From assembly GCA_026710795.1 (NCBI GenBank), contig JAPOQK010000063.1, positions 1-45,424 of the forward strand: DNA of 45,424 bases, given 5' to 3'. The notes under the pieces were generated by a model. The model made no database searches and had not been told where the DNA came from. It saw only the letters and a program-made list of their open reading frames with translations. Every line of letters begins with the position of its first letter. Positions within the stretch are counted from its first letter, which is position 1. Shown piece by piece: positions 9,011 to 16,579 of this stretch. Origin of the DNA: Candidatus Poribacteria bacterium. GTDB taxonomy: Bacteria > Poribacteria > WGA-4E > WGA-3G. A program made the translations under genes and the position numbers.

Positions 9011-10162
9011 ATGAAAACATACCGTATTGCAATATTAGGTTGTAGAAGTAGAGGAGCATCGGCAGCACGCGCATATCATGCACATCCCCGTACTGAAATA
9101 GTTGGACTCTGCGACTTAATTGAAGAACGTCGTAATTCTTTAGGTGAAGAAGTCAAAGTCTCAGCTCGGTTCGCTGATCTTGATGAGATGATACAACAGA
9201 CTTCACCAGATATCGTTGCGATCCCTACAGGGACTGAATTGCACTATGATTTATGTATGCGTGTATTAGAACACGGTGTTCACATTGAAGTTGAAAAACC
9301 GATGTGTGTTGATCTTGTGGAAGCGGATGCTGTTATAGAGAAAGCCGAAGAAAAAGGTGTACAAGTAGCAGTGCATCATCAAGGCAGAGTCGGTGCATCT
9401 ATGCAAGCGATTGCCCATGCTTTCAATGCAGGGAAAATCGGTGAGTTGCGATATATATACGGTAGTGGGAAAGGTTATTACGGTGGTTATGGTTTGATGA
9501 ACATTGGCACACATATGCTCAATAATATGCTACATTTTGGCAAGCGGTGCAGAAGTGTTGTTGCCCAACTAACAACAGGTGGTAAACCGATTTCACCTGA
9601 AGATGTTGTTCCTTCACCGAGTGGAATGGGTACTATCGCTGGTGAATATATCACCGCAACAATGCAATTTGAAGGTAACATTACTGGCACGTTACTACAA
9701 CATCGTTTTGACAAGATGGACACTGGTGCATATTCAATGGAACTATATGGGACAGAAGGAAGACTTATCTGGAAATTAGGTAGTGCTTACTATTTACCGA
9801 CACCACACTATCTACCAGATGGAACTAACGACAAATGGGAATCGTTGGATCTAATCTATCCTGAACATTACGATCCCAATAGTAACGCATCTGAAATGGA
9901 TTATTGGTTTGTTGAGGACTATGTTAACGCCCTTGATGAGGAAAGACATCCTGTCTGTAGTGGTTATGCAGGACGGCATATCATCGAGATGATGATGGGA
10001 ATCTTTGAATCCGCCGCTTACGGACAACGGGTGAATATACCACAAACTGACCGACGGCATCCGTTGTTACGATGGCGTGAAGAGGAAGGATTAGGATCCC
10101 CTACGAAGATGCCTCGCGGATACGGTGAGTGGCTAACAATGGAGTCCAAGCGGATTGGATAA
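9011..10162 (+). CDS. Gfo/Idh/MocA family oxidoreductase
   Basis: This 383-residue NAD(P)-dependent oxidoreductase has an N-terminal Rossmann fold (AILGCRSRG). It has the conserved VEKPMCV segment (Glu-Lys-Pro, the family's lysine motif) near residue 95 and a C-terminal alpha/beta domain with YGTEGRL. Family members oxidise or reduce sugars, inositols and related polyols. The long C-terminus (HYLPDG, DYWFVEDY) resembles poribacterial and planctomycetal members, but the substrate is unknown. GAGG lies 8 nt before the ATG at 9011, which I prefer to a TTG at 9005. No Tat or Sec signal is present, so it is cytosolic. It converges on a second Gfo/Idh/MocA gene 33 bp downstream. Confidence 0.93.
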   Translation: MKTYRIAILGCRSRGASAARAYHAHPRTEIVGLCDLIEERRNSLGEEVKVSARFADLDEMIQQTSPDIVAIPTGTELHYDLCMRVLEHGVHIEVEKPMCVDLVEADAVIEKAEEKGVQVAVHHQGRVGASMQAIAHAFNAGKIGELRYIYGSGKGYYGGYGLMNIGTHMLNNMLHFGKRCRSVVAQLTTGGKPISPEDVVPSPSGMGTIAGEYITATMQFEGNITGTLLQHRFDKMDTGAYSMELYGTEGRLIWKLGSAYYLPTPHYLPDGTNDKWESLDLIYPEHYDPNSNASEMDYWFVEDYVNALDEERHPVCSGYAGRHIIEMMMGIFESAAYGQRVNIPQTDRRHPLLRWREEEGLGSPTKMPRGYGEWLTMESKRIG

Positions 10163-10195
10163 AGAAAATTTTATGGAATTCATTACGAGAAAAAT

Positions 10196-11170
10196 TCAAC
10201 TATTGTCAGTATAAATCTGGGAAATGATAGCGTTTGTCTGCAAACCTGACTCACCTGAACAACGGATCGGTTCTCCAGTCTTGATATGATTGACAAAATC
10301 CTCCACAAGTCCAGTATGTGTATATGGCAAAGGTGTTTGATTCATCTCTACTTGTCCATCGGATTTCGTCATAAGTGTCAGATTCCCAGAATTGAGAGGA
10401 GAACACGTTAGACTTCCTGTCGTGCCGTATACCTCAACATTGTCAATTCCGATACCGACATTCCAGTTGATGTTTGCTACCGCATGGGAACCATTCTCAA
10501 AACGGAGCGTAAATACTGCGGAATCATCAACAGGAATATCCTGATGAACGGTCTCTGCAAAACCTCTAACGGATTCAATGTCTCCCATCAGATATTCAAG
10601 CAGGCTAATTCGATGGCTACCGATATCCATCAAAACACCGCCACCACTCATTTCTGGGTTTATTCGCCAGTTCTTCAGATCGGGACGATTTGGGTTATAA
10701 AAACCGGTGCAGTTAATGCGAGCGAGTACTACCTCACCGATAACACCCTCATCCATTAGTGCTTTCATCTTGACGATATTTGGGTAATGGTTTCGGTAGT
10801 AAGCAAGCATCAAGATTACGCCTGCTTTATCGCAGACATCAACCATGCGTTGACACTCTTCCACAGTCATCGCCATCGGTTTTTCACAGAGAATGTGTTT
10901 GCCTGCTTGTGCTGCACGGATGGTCTGTTCGCAGTGGAGATATGGATGGGTTGCAATGTAAACTGCATTGATTTCGTCATCAGCAAGGAGTTTGTCAACA
11001 TCGGTATAAACACGTTTTGCACCGTGTTTTTCTGCAAATGCTACTGCTTTTTCACGATCACGCCGCATTACCGCAATTAGTTCTGAACCGTCAACGGTGT
11101 ATAAGGGCGGACCACCTTTATGTTCTGCGACATTACCACAACCGATTATACCCCATCTGAGTATTGCCAT
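10196..11170 (-). CDS. Gfo/Idh/MocA family oxidoreductase
   Basis: A 324-residue dehydrogenase of the same superfamily as the converging gene at 9011, but clearly a different subfamily. Visible elements are the Rossmann motif GIIGCGNVAEHKGG, the CEKPMAMT lysine motif near residue 95, the GVLMDIGSH helix and YGTTGSL. It probably oxidises a sugar or cyclitol with NAD(P). The start at 11170 is divergent from the VOC gene starting at 11220. The two share a 49-bp gap, so their promoters must be close or overlapping. No secretion signal is visible. Confidence 0.93.
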   Translation of the reverse strand: MAILRWGIIGCGNVAEHKGGPPLYTVDGSELIAVMRRDREKAVAFAEKHGAKRVYTDVDKLLADDEINAVYIATHPYLHCEQTIRAAQAGKHILCEKPMAMTVEECQRMVDVCDKAGVILMLAYYRNHYPNIVKMKALMDEGVIGEVVLARINCTGFYNPNRPDLKNWRINPEMSGGGVLMDIGSHRISLLEYLMGDIESVRGFAETVHQDIPVDDSAVFTLRFENGSHAVANINWNVGIGIDNVEVYGTTGSLTCSPLNSGNLTLMTKSDGQVEMNQTPLPYTHTGLVEDFVNHIKTGEPIRCSGESGLQTNAIISQIYTDNS

Positions 11171-11219
11171 GAAATGTATACCTTTCTAATTCATTCAACT
11201 TGATATGAGGAGAATTTTG

Positions 11220-11615
11220 ATGCAAGAAGATGTAAAACTTGAGAGAATCTACCCATTTTTCATTGTTGACAATCTTGCTGATTCTATCGATTTCTATAAT
11301 GAAAAACTCGGATTTGAGACAGATTTACTTGTCCCTGAAGACGATCCATTTTTTGGTATTGTCAGTCGAGATAATGTGCGGATACTTCTCAAACAGATAA
11401 CAGAGTATATCCATCCAGTTCCCAACCACACACGACATGAATGGGCACGTTGGGATGCATTTGTTCTGGTTTCTGATCCAGATGCTCTCTATGCTGAATA
11501 TCAATCTCGTGGGTTAGAATTTCACGAACCACTTGAAGATACAGATGATGGACTGCGTGCTTTTGAGTTGAAGGATCATGATGGTTATGTTTTGTGTTTT
11601 GCAAAACCGTTATGA
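11220..11615 (+). CDS. VOC family protein, glyoxalase superfamily
   Basis: A 131-residue VOC protein: ERIYPFFIVDNLADSIDFYN, then KLGFETDLLVPEDDPFFGIV, ending FELKDHDGYVLCFAKPL. It belongs to a different subfamily from the seven-member array, lacking NPVxxFEI and DPSGN. It resembles bleomycin-resistance-like proteins that shield a ligand or carry out unknown chemistry. GAGGAG ends about 9 nt before the ATG at 11220. An in-frame ATG at 11205 would run through that site, so I reject it. It is divergent from a Gfo/Idh/MocA gene. Confidence 0.88.
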   Translation: MQEDVKLERIYPFFIVDNLADSIDFYNEKLGFETDLLVPEDDPFFGIVSRDNVRILLKQITEYIHPVPNHTRHEWARWDAFVLVSDPDALYAEYQSRGLEFHEPLEDTDDGLRAFELKDHDGYVLCFAKPL

Positions 11616-11666
11616 AGAAATGAAGACGAAAACTTTTAGTGCTGATTCAAGGTGTTGTCTAAATTA

Positions 11667-11938
11667 CTATTCTTTGTCGTTGATTTCTTGCAATATTTTC
11701 TCAATAGTGATTATTAAATTTTGGTTTTCTTGCTTTTTAGCAACTTCTATAGCAGTCTGAAAATTCTTTTTTGCCTCCTTAACTCTTCAAAAATAACGGT
11801 TGGCAGCATCACGATTGATGTATACACTTGAAGAATCCGGATTTAGGTGGATTGCTTTATTCATATCAGTCTATGCTTCACCATATCAACCGAAGGCAAG
11901 TTTTGCAGCACCACGATTGATATAAGCATCAGACTATT
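11667..11938 (-). pseudogene. Decayed TPR-repeat protein
   Basis: The minus strand reads as a TPR protein C-terminus: SDAYINRGAAKLAFG, stop, YGEA, stop, TDMNKAIHLNPDSSSVY, then INRDAANRYF, stop, then a helical tail ending EIND. The three in-frame stops (TGA, TAG, TGA) and the absence of a start make it a pseudogene. The best relative in the window is the end of the intact TPR gene at 19184-20311, which has YINRGTAKRALGQ followed by DMNKAI. It lies directly downstream of the antitoxin-like gene at 11942, so it may be what is left of a longer operon member. Confidence 0.75.
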
Positions 11939-11941
11939 TGT

Positions 11942-13027
11942 TTATTTAAGAACTCGCTTTTCAAAATCAAGACGTTTTATTCGTTGAAACCGGTTGTGTC
12001 GAAGGTTTTCATAGAAGACCCACGATTCTCTATTTTTACAAGAAGCAAGAATACCAAATTGTGTGTCAGTTGCACAGAGGTAACTCTGTAGTGATTTGGA
12101 TTCGGAATTAGAATCTTTCAGTGACATACACTCAGCAATAGCAATGAAATTCCCATCGGTATCACATAATACAATGTCAGTTTTGTAATTCATATCACCT
12201 ATATGGATTACGCATTCTCTGACAATGTTGTATCTTTCGAATCTTTTTTCAGAGAAATATGCATTAACAGACTCTACCACATCAAGTTCCCGTAATCGAT
12301 TCTTTATGGCTGTACTGAAATTATCCTCTCCTTGTTTTTCTGTGAGTTTCAATGCATTCTGGAGATCTACCTTTGCCCCTATAAGGTCATTTAAACTGGA
12401 CTTTGCTTCTCCCCGACTTGTGTGAAGACTGGCATAATCAGGTTTGATACCAAGTGCTAAGTCATAAGCAGAAATGGCTTTATCTGGCTTACCTCCCTTC
12501 CAAAGAAGACATCCAATTGTAAAGAGAACGATAACAAAATCTATCTCTAATTGTCCAGATATGGTAGTAGGTGATTCACTGATTTCCAAAGTATTTTTAA
12601 CGGCAGCACTCTCTGCAAGTTCTGGAAAGAGCGTTGTTAACTTTGGTAAGTGTTGATCCTCATACATCTTAATAAGAACACCGATCAAGGTCATTGTTGC
12701 AGACAAAGGATGAGTTTCATCTTCGCCAACACTGTAGATTAACTCGTCAAGGACTCCAGAAAGTTGTTTGTATTCCGTTTCAGTTATTACAACACAACTA
12801 AGGTCATTGTTGCGATTTATGATGCCTGTGAAAAGGTCTAATAAATTAATTAGCCACTCTGCAGCACTTTCAGGATAAGGTGTAACATGAACAAATTCCT
12901 TGGTGAAAGGTTGTGTCGACGCAGGCAATGTCCGTTCTTGCAAGTCGTGTGCCCTTAAGACAGGTGGTACAAATGGTGAAAATGTTGATAACAAATTTTT
13001 AGGTATTGGAATTTCAGTTAACATCAT
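11942..13027 (-). CDS. HigA-like antitoxin fused to TPR and HsdR_N-like nuclease domains
   Basis: A 361-residue protein with three parts. Residues about 80-130 (ETEYKQLSGVLDELI through LIKMYEDQHLPKL) resemble the N-terminal helical region of HigA antitoxins. Residues about 165-230 form a TPR-like segment (KAISAYDLALGIKPDYASLH). Residues about 255-361 resemble the HsdR N-terminal PD-(D/E)XK fold: TDIVLCDTDGNFIAIAEC, then LQSYLCATDTQFGILASC. In active members Glu is followed by x-Lys; here the motif is Glu299-Cys300-Met301, so catalysis is doubtful. No helix-turn-helix is seen, unlike normal HigA. It starts 3 nt after the HigB stop, in the usual antitoxin position. Domain calls rest on sequence reading alone. 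Confidence 0.6.
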   Translation of the reverse strand: MMLTEIPIPKNLLSTFSPFVPPVLRAHDLQERTLPASTQPFTKEFVHVTPYPESAAEWLINLLDLFTGIINRNNDLSCVVITETEYKQLSGVLDELIYSVGEDETHPLSATMTLIGVLIKMYEDQHLPKLTTLFPELAESAAVKNTLEISESPTTISGQLEIDFVIVLFTIGCLLWKGGKPDKAISAYDLALGIKPDYASLHTSRGEAKSSLNDLIGAKVDLQNALKLTEKQGEDNFSTAIKNRLRELDVVESVNAYFSEKRFERYNIVRECVIHIGDMNYKTDIVLCDTDGNFIAIAECMSLKDSNSESKSLQSYLCATDTQFGILASCKNRESWVFYENLRHNRFQRIKRLDFEKRVLK

Positions 13028-13030
13028 TTA

Positions 13031-13372
13031 TTACCTTTTCTTGTTCCATGCATTATACTCAGCGTGTGTCAGCACTTCATGAATAACAACTTGCTGAGAC
13101 TCATATCGCATAATTGTAATTAGTCGTACTTTGTTACCACCAATGTTGAAGACTGTAAACGTAGTTTCTCGGTTGCTATATGGAACATGCTGTATCAATT
13201 GAACAGGCGTTTCTTTTTTAACAAGGTCTGCATGAGGGAACGTCTCTCTTAATGCAGTCACCGAACGGAAATTATTTTGCTGTATTAGGTTAATCCAACG
13301 TAGTAGTCCTGGTCTGGAGGTAGAGTGTCTACCGGCAAATTCTACAAGTTTATGTTCATAAATAATCTGCAT
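13031..13372 (-). CDS. higB: HigB-family toxin (mRNA interferase)
   Basis: A 113-residue protein with the HigB_toxin pattern: an N-terminal LVEFAGRH segment, WINLIQQNNFRSVTALRETF, then FNIGGNKVRLITIMRYESQQ and VIHEVLTHAEYNAW. HigB toxins cleave mRNA at the ribosome and are neutralised by HigA, encoded immediately downstream. Here the downstream gene, 3 nt away, is the antitoxin-TPR-nuclease fusion, so neutralisation may differ from the textbook pair. A ribosome binding site before the ATG is weak (GAGA). A promoter lies about 150 bp upstream. Confidence 0.85.
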   Translation of the reverse strand: MQIIYEHKLVEFAGRHSTSRPGLLRWINLIQQNNFRSVTALRETFPHADLVKKETPVQLIQHVPYSNRETTFTVFNIGGNKVRLITIMRYESQQVVIHEVLTHAEYNAWNKKR

Positions 13373-13519
13373 TGTAAAATTGTCTCAACAGTGGGAATCG
13401 TGAACACAACCGAATCCTACCTTGATAACAATAACACAATGAAACTTGGATTTGCTGATAGGAACGTTATCACACTTAGATTTATGGTTTCACATTACAT
13501 TCGTTTTAGGTATTGTGAA

Positions 13520-13549
13520 ATTATACATCAATTTGTGATATATATTCAA
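13520..13549 (-). promoter_or_regulatory. Promoter for the higB operon
   Basis: On the minus strand TTGAAT (13549-13544), an 18-nt spacer and TATAAT (13525-13520) form a plausible sigma70 promoter. The start would be near 13513, leaving a leader of about 140 nt before the HigB ATG. No obvious operator palindrome overlaps it. This fits the lack of a helix-turn-helix in the partner protein, although autoregulation cannot be excluded. Confidence 0.4.
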
Positions 13550-13620
13550 GGGAAAGAGATTACAATTTAAAAGATAACTTCAGTCAATAAATTTACATGG
13601 GAATATTCCGTTTATTGATT

Positions 13621-13647
13621 AACGCAGTTAGTCGTTTTGGACTTAGG
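13621..13647 (-). repeat. 27-bp inverted repeat, left copy
   Basis: The 27 bases beginning AACGCAGTTAGTCGTTTTGG are the exact reverse complement of 19115-19141. The copy abuts the stop codon of the IS1595-type transposase, so it may be that element's end. I found no matching copy on the other side of the transposase within 14543-15268. The facing copy is 5.5 kb away. Confidence 0.85.
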
Positions 13648-13648
13648 A

Positions 13649-14542
13649 TTATGCAGTATTCCATCCTGCAGCCTGAAATAAAAACCTCCAAAAGAGTTGG
13701 CTATCTTTCCTATAGTTATATTTATAGCATGCCTCTGCTACATACAAAGGGGCATACGCAACGCTATAGTGATGATGTGACCCATACCATGCCCGTTTCA
13801 ACAGAGACCAAAATCCTTCTATGGTATTGGTATGAATATCACCATCTGCATATTGCCGTTTATGATGGATAACAGCGTGCATCATTTCTCTGCCAACAAC
13901 ATTGTAAGCTTGGAATTCATCTGTAATCAACTCAGATCGTTCCATGAGTACATATCTCTGAATGAATTTTAGAATACTCCTACCCGTGAGATCCGTTGCT
14001 AATTGTGCAATAACCTGTCCACCTCTTTCAACAGCACCAATCACAGCCTGTTTAGGTGTTCCACGACCTCGCTTTATAGGTTTATCGCCTTCACGCTTGT
14101 TACGTTTTCTTGGTTTTCCGCCAATATAGGTTTCATCTGCTTCTATAATGCCTGATAATAACGGATCTGTTTTGTCTGCCATCTCCGCACGGATACGAGT
14201 CATCATATACCATGCTGCCTTTTGCTTTATATCTAAATTACGGGCTAATTGACAACTTGATAAACTTTTCTTAGCATCCACTATCAACGCAATCGCTAAA
14301 TACCATTTTTGTAATGGTATTTTTGTACCATGAAATACGGTGCCTTGCGTCACTTTGAAACTCACTTTACACGAGTTACAATTCCATCTACCAATTCTAC
14401 CTGTCTCTGTTTCTTTGCGTTTGGTAACGTGATCGCCACCGCAATGAACGCAAACAGGATTATCACCCCATCGGATATGCTCTAAAAATGATATGCATGT
14501 TGACTGATCGGGGAATAATCCCATGACTTCCACTAAATTCAT
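13649..14542 (-). CDS. IS1595-family (ISXO2-like) transposase
   Basis: A 297-residue transposase. The N-terminal zinc ribbon is visible as CVHCGGDH and WNCNSCKVSF, followed by the family segment GTVFHGTKIPLQKWYLAI. The ISXO2-type catalytic domain has GIIEADETYIGG (first Asp), LITDEFQAY (second Asp) and NTIEGFWSLLKRAW (third acidic position). It moves DNA by a DDE-type mechanism. It looks intact and full length. The start has a usable GGAA upstream. The 27-bp repeat lies next to the stop codon; the other terminal repeat was not identified, so the element boundaries are open. There is no passenger gene on the same side. Confidence 0.93.
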   Translation of the reverse strand: MNLVEVMGLFPDQSTCISFLEHIRWGDNPVCVHCGGDHVTKRKETETGRIGRWNCNSCKVSFKVTQGTVFHGTKIPLQKWYLAIALIVDAKKSLSSCQLARNLDIKQKAAWYMMTRIRAEMADKTDPLLSGIIEADETYIGGKPRKRNKREGDKPIKRGRGTPKQAVIGAVERGGQVIAQLATDLTGRSILKFIQRYVLMERSELITDEFQAYNVVGREMMHAVIHHKRQYADGDIHTNTIEGFWSLLKRAWYGSHHHYSVAYAPLYVAEACYKYNYRKDSQLFWRFLFQAAGWNTA

Positions 14543-14720
14543 ATCTCAATTCCTTTCTTAATTTTACTTGACTAATTAATGAGATGCAAATATAATTATA
14601 AATGTGACAGGTAGTCTTTTAGTCACATGCTAAATATAGTTGCAAACATTTAAGCCTTTTGGCTATAATCAGCTTAATTACAATATTCTTTGAGCCTATC
14701 TGTTGCATTTGATTATATTA

Positions 14721-14769
14721 GAATTCTATAAGACAGTATATCAGGCAGGCATTATATTTTATAGAATTC
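14721..14769. repeat. Inverted repeat upstream of the transposase
   Basis: GAATTCTATAA (14721-14731) and TTATAGAATTC (14759-14769) are perfect 11-bp inverted copies separated by 27 nt. There is no T-run, so it is not an ordinary terminator. It lies in the untranslated stretch between the minus-strand promoter at 14849-14877 and the transposase, and may be a protein binding site or an element end. Confidence 0.5.
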
Positions 14770-14810
14770 CAACACAACCAAATCGATAAAAATTTGAGTA
14801 CTCACCATCT

Positions 14811-14877
14811 TTATCATAACGATATTATATTGTTATCGTTATGATAATATTATAACATATCATCAATCGTTTGTCAA
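14811..14877 (-). promoter_or_regulatory. Consensus promoter with 14-bp palindrome at its start site
   Basis: On the minus strand TTGACA (14877-14872), exactly 17 nt, then TATAAT (14854-14849) is a perfect sigma70 promoter. TTATCATAACGATA (14811-14824) and its perfect inverse at 14834-14847 lie just after the -10 box, covering about +1 to +35. This could be an operator or a 5' hairpin. The nearest minus-strand gene is the transposase, 270 nt further on, with only an 18-codon open frame between. The remainder of 14543-15268 contains no gene I can support. Confidence 0.65.
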
Positions 14878-15180
14878 GCAAAAATACGATGGTAATATCG
14901 TTGAAATTTAACTCACAAACGTTAATTGCTATAATTCAGTTGAATGTATGGGAATATTACACGACTGGGTTTGTGGCAATTTTTGAAAATTGTTGTAGAG
15001 GCATCACGGCTAATTTGGGAATTCAGTTAAAACCGTACTGATGGAGTCAAAATCTATGTTTCAAATGTATCAAGTTCGGATATATAAACTTATTTTGTTT
15101 GCTTTAGAACATAATGAGCGACTAAGTTCATAGCGATTTTCAATTCAAAACAATTCCAATAAAATTTGCAATTTCAAAAT

Positions 15181-15515
15181 TTGCAAACTGGTTCATTTCA
15201 TGATATAATAAGCCCTTGTAAATACTGGTGTGACACCGAATCATTCAGTTTTACAAGGGTTGAATGCATTATCTATCATTCCAAATATTTTCAAGATCAC
15301 GTTTTTCAGATTTCAATTTTTTCAGTTCAAAATTCTTTAAAATCTTCAGACGGTTATCACAATTGAGTTGGTGTTGAATTTGAGATTTTTTCGTTCTAAT
15401 CTGATTTAATGAAGATCTACGTTTCTTGGACATATCGGGAACCTCCGATTTAGGAAAGGTAATTTTCAAACCTGTTTTCTCGGCATGGTTTTCACGTAAC
15501 CGTGCCGAGTTTCTT
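15181..15515 (+). ncRNA. Candidate antisense RNA unit
   Basis: A plus-strand promoter, TTGCAA (15181-15186), 17 nt, TATAAT (15204-15209), would start RNA near 15216. The RNA would begin inside a perfect 10-bp stem (CCCTTGTAAA 15213-15222 with 15250-15259). A terminator-like hairpin (CTCGGCATGG 15479-15488 with CCGTGCCGAG 15500-15509, one G-U) followed by TTTCTT lies about 290 nt on. The interval lies opposite the small minus-strand gene at 15269-15433. An antisense or regulatory RNA is therefore possible. No good plus-strand gene is present. Expression is unproven. Confidence 0.4.
15269..15433 (-). CDS. Small basic protein, 54 residues
   Basis: I do not recognise this protein. It is very rich in Lys and Arg (MSKKRRSSLNQIRTKKSQIQ at the N-terminus) and ends with a charged helical stretch containing KLKSEKRDLENIW. 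A longer open frame starts at 15553, but GGAGG sits 8 nt before the ATG at 15433, so I take that start. The hairpin at 15479-15509 is then in its leader. A plus-strand RNA may run opposite it. It could be nucleic-acid binding or part of a small toxin-antitoxin-like unit; both are guesses. Confidence 0.5.
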   Translation of the reverse strand: MSKKRRSSLNQIRTKKSQIQHQLNCDNRLKILKNFELKKLKSEKRDLENIWNDR

Positions 15516-15642
15516 ATGGCATATATTATATCGAAAAATTTGCAGAAATGCAATAGATATTTTCGGGCACTAGTATTCTACTGTCCTAAGTTGTTGAGGG
15601 GAACCTTATTTTGATGATTGGCATTAAAGCCTGTCCCTTATT

Positions 15643-16020
15643 CTAAGGAGTAGATGTTTTGTTACATGGAGGAACGTACTTATCAATGATGTCGTCTTCA
15701 ACTGCCTTTCTTTCATCAGGTGAAGAATCTGGCATTTCATAAATACCTATATAGTTAGAACCATGCTTATCAGCACACTCCCAATGGGAATGTGTTTCAA
15801 CGATACGATCTTGAAACGATTTTGTTTCACCTACATATAGCGGATCATAGTCGGGGTGTCCTGTTATATTGTTATGTTTTTCCTTAGCAAAAGTATAAAC
15901 ACCTGGAACATCAGTGAATTTAGGAAAACCTCTTAAAACCATGTTGAGTGCGTAAAACTTAAAGGGGTAGAGATGTCCAGATTCACCAAGTAGTTTCCCC
16001 CATTTCGGACCTGCTGCCAT
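15643..16020 (-). CDS. GIY-YIG nuclease-like protein
   Basis: A 125-residue single-domain protein with the elements of the GIY-YIG fold. GVYTFAKE corresponds to the GIY strand and PLYVGETKSFQDRI to the YIG strand and following Arg. ERKAVEDDIIDKYVPPCN supplies the likely catalytic Glu and the PPCN tail. Family members cut or nick DNA in homing, repair and restriction, or sit in mobile regions as small predicted nucleases. GGAG lies 9 nt before the ATG. It stands alone between a small basic gene and a membrane protein gene inside the repeat-bracketed island. No target can be inferred. Confidence 0.8.
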   Translation of the reverse strand: MAAGPKWGKLLGESGHLYPFKFYALNMVLRGFPKFTDVPGVYTFAKEKHNNITGHPDYDPLYVGETKSFQDRIVETHSHWECADKHGSNYIGIYEMPDSSPDERKAVEDDIIDKYVPPCNKTSTP

Positions 16021-16106
16021 AATATTTTTCTCCTATTATTAGCGTTACAAATTTGCCATCATAATTATAGTTAATAGTATCATATTTTCGTTTTCCTGTC
16101 AAGATT

Positions 16107-16526
16107 TTAATCTTTGTTTTCATCCAATTTAGGTCTAGACTGGTGAAAATCTGATCTAATATTATCTATCAACTCATATACCCCTTTAGTTGCATTGTTG
16201 CTCATAATCAGATGCTTTTTACATGCCCTCAGTTCAATTGCATCCATCTTAGATTGGGCTGATTTTTTGAGTAAGTCAATCACATCTCTAAAATCATCTA
16301 CTCTCTCAGATTGAAAAGAATAGTTTAATGCATCAATTTTCTTGCTAATAATTTGGCTATTTAAGTCGTTTATAACCAATGACAAAACTACCATACCGCC
16401 CGTATCCAGAATATCTTTCTCTGCATCTGTAGTATTGACACTAAAATATATAACACTGGCAATCGCCATGCCGATGCATACAAACACTATCCTATCAAAA
16501 TGCTTGGATTGTCTAAGATTTTTCAT
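16107..16526 (-). CDS. Membrane-anchored helical protein of unknown function
   Basis: I do not recognise a family. The 139-residue protein has an N-terminal membrane segment (IVFVCIGMAIASVIYFSV), then a probable second hydrophobic stretch (GGMVVLSLVIND). A charged, helical C-terminal region follows with DDFRDVIDLLKKSAQSKM. GGAGGA lies 10 nt before the ATG. It is the last of three minus-strand genes (17196, 16580, 16107) encoding small membrane or envelope proteins, suggesting one operon. Envelope location is inferred from hydrophobicity alone. Confidence 0.7.
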   Translation of the reverse strand: MKNLRQSKHFDRIVFVCIGMAIASVIYFSVNTTDAEKDILDTGGMVVLSLVINDLNSQIISKKIDALNYSFQSERVDDFRDVIDLLKKSAQSKMDAIELRACKKHLIMSNNATKGVYELIDNIRSDFHQSRPKLDENKD

Positions 16527-16579
16527 TATCTGTAATTCCTCCGTTTGCGTGAAACCTATCGTTTAATATATCCAAATTC

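Noticed and set aside
11942..13027. Simple TPR protein
   Set aside because: TPR similarity covers only the middle; the antitoxin position after higB and the C-terminal nuclease-like strands are not explained by that label.
14543..15268. Second terminal repeat of the IS1595-type element
   Set aside because: No convincing match to the 27-bp sequence at 13621 was found here; AGCCAAAAGGCTTAAA is only weakly similar.
15166..15366. 66-codon plus-strand open frame
   Set aside because: It starts before the predicted promoter, has no ribosome binding site and overlaps the small minus-strand gene.
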